Part shown: in pieces, positions 60,223 to 63,122 of the stretch
How positions within the stretch are numbered: the first letter of the stretch is position 1
Layout of the letters: the number at the start of each line of letters is the position of its first letter
DNA from: Candidatus Aminicenantota bacterium
GTDB lineage: Bacteria > Acidobacteriota > Aminicenantia > JAMOAD01
Reading direction: 5' to 3'
Length of the DNA stretch: 63,122 bases
NCBI GenBank assembly: GCA_027067555.1
Contig: JAMOVU010000010.1
Coordinates: 1-63,122, forward strand
Notes under the pieces: generated by a model
Seen by the model: the letters and a program-made list of their open reading frames with translations, nothing else
What the model was told of the DNA's origin: nothing
Databases searched by the model: none
Program-made: the position numbers and the translations under genes

Positions 60223-62428
60223 GAACTTTTTATTTAAAGTATTTTTCTTTGTTTTATTGTTTTCATTTTTTAATTTTGGTTTTTCAAAGGAAAGACCTTC
60301 CAGTGCGGAGATTAGTTATTATAAAGGAATTTCTTATTATTTGTTAGGGGATATTAATAGTGCGAAAAAATATGTGAATGCTTACTTTGATGCGGTAAGA
60401 AAGGAAGATTTGAGAAATGCCTATAGATATCTTTTTGAAAATGATAAACTTTCAGCATCAAGAATCTTTGAAAAATACATAAGAGAAAGATACAAAAGAT
60501 TAGATGCTTTGCTTGGATATGCGCTGTCAATAGGTGAATATTCATTTTATTATGAAGAGTACTATTTTTCTCTTGCAAATGATATCTTTTCAAGAAAATC
60601 AATCACTTATCTTACTTATGGCTTTTTCTATCTTAAGGAGGGAGATCTTGCGTCCGCAAAAGAATTAATCTCAAAGGCAATTAGAATTTACGATTTACCT
60701 GAATATCATCTTATATATTCCATATATTATCGTTATAGCGGAAAACAATTGAAAGAGTTAAAGGAACTTAAAAATTATCTTGGTAAAACCAATTATAAAG
60801 AAGGTTATTTAAGGGTTGCAGAGATTTTATCCCTACAAAAGAAGTATGAAGAAGCTATTAAATTTCTTGAAAATTGCCCTGACTTTGATAGAAAAATTAT
60901 TATGAAAGCAAAATTGTTTAGATTAAATGGTGATTCAGAACAGGCTCTTTCAACCCTAAAAAGCGTAAAAAACAAAGATTCTTTTGCTTATAAAAAGGAA
61001 CTTGGAATCAATTATTATCTTAAGGGAAAAACATCAAAAGCAATAAAAATATTTAAAAAATTGGAATTTTTGGCACCAGAAGACAAGGAGTACTTTTTTT
61101 ATTATGGAAAAGCCCTTATAAAGAAGAATGCAGCCCTTGCAGGAAAATGGCTCTACAGAGCCGCTGCCCTGGGTGAGGAGCATGCTTCAGAAGAGATAAA
61201 GGATACTCCAAGAGCAGATGAGTTAATTAATAAAATAAATAAAAGAACTATTATAAACTTTTTTAGAGTAGATGGTTTTAAATGGATTGATGAGGGTGAG
61301 ATTATCGTTTGGGGAAAGAAAAGGGCCAACTCTTATCAAAATTTTGTTTATTTGCTAAATTCTAAAGGAGATATAATTAAAACCTTTCTTTTAGATGAAA
61401 TTGTTCAGAATGTGGAAATCTCTCCTGATAAAAGAAAGGTTGCTCTCGTTACCTTTTCAAAAAGAAAGGATATTGCTAATTTTTATATAATAAATCTTTC
61501 AAATAAGAGTATAAGAAAAGTTAATACTTATGGCCTTGATGAAAAGGTGTGGAAACCGATTTTTTCGGATGATTCTTCCCGGGTGTTTTTTGTAAGTGAG
61601 GATTATATTAAGAGTGCATTTAAAGCTCCTTTTAGCATAGAAGATAATATGGGAAAATCCTTTTATTTTTATCCTGATATAATTCTCTCCGGATATTTTT
61701 ACAGTATCTCCGGAGGAATTTTCGCCCCCATTAATAGAAGAAATATTGATAGAAATATTCCTCTTTTTAATGATATTACAAGAGTTTCGAGTTTTTATTC
61801 TAATTTTGAAAAATTTAGAAATTTGATAGAAAAGGGGAAGGGAATATCAATCTCCTCATCAAGCAGAATGTTATTATTGACCGATAATGATAATATTGTG
61901 GTCTTTGAAGCTACAGATACCCAATCTTTTCTTTATCATATTTTCAAGGAGGACGGAAGCATTATTGAAGGAGATAGCGGCAAGATCATGAAAAAGGGCT
62001 CCTACGAATACTGTGAACCTATTTTTTTTAATCCTGATAATAATATGCTATTTATAAAAGGAGAGGAGAAGATAATTGTTGTTGATACCTTAAAACATAA
62101 ATTAAAAAAGGTCGTTAGAGGCGTTGGAAATGTAAGATTATTTAAAAGGCGTTTATACTATACAAACAAGGATTTAAGAGTTTATTTTATTGATATTGAC
62201 AAGTTGAAAATCAAAAAAGCTATGAAAATGAGAGGGTACAGCCAAATTATAACAGACAATAAATACATCTATTTTGTATATAAGGGCCTGTGGCTTTATT
62301 CAGAGGGAAGGAAAAGAGAAGTCTTCCGGGGGCTTTTTCCCAAAGTGGAAAAGAGTGATATTTCTCCACTTGGCACAATGATTGCTTTTTCGGTGAATAA
62401 CAAATTGATAATATTACCTTTGAATTGA
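60209..62428 (+). CDS. Exported TPR protein with beta-propeller-like C-terminal half
   Basis: 739 residues with a signal peptide (FKVFFFVLLFSFFNFGFS). Residues about 30-330 are helical TPR-like repeats (SYYKGISYYLLGDINSAKKY, YLRVAEILSLQKKYEEAIKF, NYYLKGKTSKAIKIFKKLEF). From about 340 the pattern becomes beta-rich, with PD40/WD-like units (VEISPDKRKVALVTFSK, PIFSDDSSRVFFVSEDY, SPLGTMIAFSVNNKLIILP). The pairing recalls periplasmic protein-interaction scaffolds near TolB-type proteins. I do not know its function. The strong ribosome site CGGAGGA precedes the ATG. Confidence 0.7.
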   Translation: MKINRNFLFKVFFFVLLFSFFNFGFSKERPSSAEISYYKGISYYLLGDINSAKKYVNAYFDAVRKEDLRNAYRYLFENDKLSASRIFEKYIRERYKRLDALLGYALSIGEYSFYYEEYYFSLANDIFSRKSITYLTYGFFYLKEGDLASAKELISKAIRIYDLPEYHLIYSIYYRYSGKQLKELKELKNYLGKTNYKEGYLRVAEILSLQKKYEEAIKFLENCPDFDRKIIMKAKLFRLNGDSEQALSTLKSVKNKDSFAYKKELGINYYLKGKTSKAIKIFKKLEFLAPEDKEYFFYYGKALIKKNAALAGKWLYRAAALGEEHASEEIKDTPRADELINKINKRTIINFFRVDGFKWIDEGEIIVWGKKRANSYQNFVYLLNSKGDIIKTFLLDEIVQNVEISPDKRKVALVTFSKRKDIANFYIINLSNKSIRKVNTYGLDEKVWKPIFSDDSSRVFFVSEDYIKSAFKAPFSIEDNMGKSFYFYPDIILSGYFYSISGGIFAPINRRNIDRNIPLFNDITRVSSFYSNFEKFRNLIEKGKGISISSSSRMLLLTDNDNIVVFEATDTQSFLYHIFKEDGSIIEGDSGKIMKKGSYEYCEPIFFNPDNNMLFIKGEEKIIVVDTLKHKLKKVVRGVGNVRLFKRRLYYTNKDLRVYFIDIDKLKIKKAMKMRGYSQIITDNKYIYFVYKGLWLYSEGRKREVFRGLFPKVEKSDISPLGTMIAFSVNNKLIILPLN
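62371..62386 (+). promoter_or_regulatory. Sigma-54 promoter candidate
   Basis: TGGCAC (62371-62376), five bases, TTGCT (62382-62386) is a consensus -24/-12 element with exact GG-N10-GC spacing. It lies inside the end of the TPR gene, about 50 bp before the DUF4416 start. It is also ordinary coding sequence, so chance is possible. Confidence 0.35.
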
Positions 62429-62436
62429 GGTGTGAA

Positions 62437-62973
62437 ATGAAAGAGGTAGAATTTTTGCCTGTGAAACTTTACACAGGAACTATTTTCAGAGATGAGAGAA
62501 TTCTAAAAGATGCTCTTGAAAAGCTTGAATGCAAGTTTGGTAAAATTGAGGATAAATCAGAAGTTTTTGATTTTAATTTTACAGATTATTATTTTAAAGA
62601 GATGGGCAGACCCCTTTACAGACAATTTTTTGTTTTTGAGGAGCTTATTGAGCCTGAGCTTTTACCGGATATTAAGATTTTTACAAACAGATTGGAAGAG
62701 GATTTGATGAAAAAGTATAATCTTACCGGAAGGGGGATAAATCTTGATCCTGGGATAATAACGGCGGGAGCTTTAATTGTAGCCACTGCGAAAAATTTTT
62801 CCCATCGTGTTCCCCTTAAAAATGGGATTTATGCTCATTTGGAATATTTGTTTGATAAAAAGGGCGTAAGAATTCTTGAGTGGACATATAAGGATTTTAG
62901 ATCAGAGGAATACAAGAATTTTTTCTTTAAGGTTAGAAAAAAGTATATAAAAGAGTTGAAAGTAGAGAGCTAA
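62437..62973 (+). CDS. DUF4416 family protein
   Basis: 178 residues that match the DUF4416 family: LPVKLYTGTIFRDERILKDA, DFNFTDYYFKEMGRPLYRQF, LLPDIKIFTNRLEED, GINLDPGIITAGALIVATAK and FSHRVPLKNGIYAHLEY. The function is unknown; the family is scattered in deltaproteobacteria and deep-branching lineages. The ATG at 62437 has GAGG upstream, and a TTG at 62425 is in frame. Confidence 0.88.
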   Translation: MKEVEFLPVKLYTGTIFRDERILKDALEKLECKFGKIEDKSEVFDFNFTDYYFKEMGRPLYRQFFVFEELIEPELLPDIKIFTNRLEEDLMKKYNLTGRGINLDPGIITAGALIVATAKNFSHRVPLKNGIYAHLEYLFDKKGVRILEWTYKDFRSEEYKNFFFKVRKKYIKELKVES

Positions 62974-63050
62974 GTGAAGCCGAGCAGATGTTGTCTGAAA
63001 AGTCAAGAGGGATATAGGGAAAACACTTCTGTCCTGAAAAATTTGAGAGA

Positions 63051-63122
63051 TTGAAGCACCTCTGTGTGAAGATGTAAAATATTCAATTGTTTTAAAAGAT
63101 CTCACACAGGAGGTGCCTCAAA
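63051..63122. repeat. Imperfect 23-25 bp inverted repeat at the right edge
   Basis: Arms 63051-63073 and 63098-63122 are complementary over about 22 of 24 positions with single-base bulges. The left arm carries CACCTC and the right arm GGAGGTG, so a ribosome binding site would be paired in the RNA. It runs to the end of the window. It may be an IS end or a hairpin before a gene outside the window. Confidence 0.6.

Noticed and set aside
62902-63105. 67-codon minus-strand ORF at the right edge
   Set aside because: It crosses the DUF4416 gene in antisense, has no ribosome site and no recognisable domain; the inverted repeat explains the structure there.
1-63122. CRISPR arrays, prophage or complete insertion sequences
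   Set aside because: No regularly spaced repeats, cas genes, integrases or transposases were found; only the right-edge inverted repeat hints at a mobile element.

Overview
The window is AT-rich and almost fully coding. It encodes about 60 proteins and one tRNA on both strands, mostly in tightly overlapping operons. The gene content is that of a diderm (Gram-negative) bacterium with lipopolysaccharide: ADP-heptose precursor genes (hddA, gmhA, hddC, gmhB), kdsC, lpxC, lptB and a large fused LptC/LptA bridge protein. A pyruvoyl arginine decarboxylase, a regulatory PTS with HPr kinase, sigma-54, a 7TMR-DISM hybrid histidine kinase, an MXAN_5187-like protein and a receiver-Ser/Thr-kinase-TonB fusion fit an uncultured lineage with deltaproteobacteria-like gene order. 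I cannot place the phylum from this window alone.

Layout. 1-4482 (+): end of a truncated gene, the D-glycero-manno-heptose operon and a Bcs1-like CDP-ribitol synthase. 4572-5687 (+): lone DUF4143 ATPase. 5725-6885 (-): Memo-like protein. 6941-20565 (-): one 15-gene run from pyruvoyl arginine decarboxylase through HU, a Ycf46-like AAA protein, recJ, lptCA, lptB, rpoN, hpf, ptsN, hprK, rapZ, EIIA-Man, ptsH and ptsI to a cupin. 20622-28410 (-): iron alcohol dehydrogenase, mnmA, sirtuin, folC, a small coiled-coil protein and the receiver-kinase-TonB fusion. 28593-32466 (+): outer-membrane-type protein, yjbQ, fabD, tyrS. 32479-39264 (-): hybrid kinase, B3/4 protein, membrane protein, chemoreceptor. 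39433-46877 (+): two transglutaminase-like DUF3857 proteins, kdsC, a methyltransferase/metallo-beta-lactamase fusion, a CsgG-like protein and lpxC. 46863-52871 (-): lipid kinase, two poorly known genes, queA, ruvB, ruvA, sulfatase-like lipoprotein. 52985-63122: tRNA-Leu(CAG), GH92 mannosidase, nitroreductase and rubrerythrin, BatE-like protein, aminotransferase, a 28-codon hydrophobic ORF, CCA-adding enzyme, TPR protein, DUF4416 protein, and an inverted repeat at the right edge.

How the genes fit together. Envelope building dominates: heptose, Kdo phosphatase, lipid A deacetylase and the Lpt export parts are spread over three operons. The long minus operon couples LPS transport to sigma-54 and to a phosphotransfer chain (EI, HPr, EIIA-Man, EIIA-Ntr, HPr kinase, RapZ) with no sugar permease, so it should be regulatory. 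Several large proteins look like transenvelope sensors.

Regulation visible in the sequence. Vegetative promoters are clear, with TTGACA-like -35, 16-17 bp and TAAAAT or TATAAT. In several cases the -10 lies only 5-6 nt before the start codon, which predicts leaderless mRNAs. The hybrid histidine kinase appears to begin at a non-canonical ATT codon that restores a signal peptide and sensor domain. I saw no convincing intrinsic terminators, CRISPR array or complete insertion sequence.
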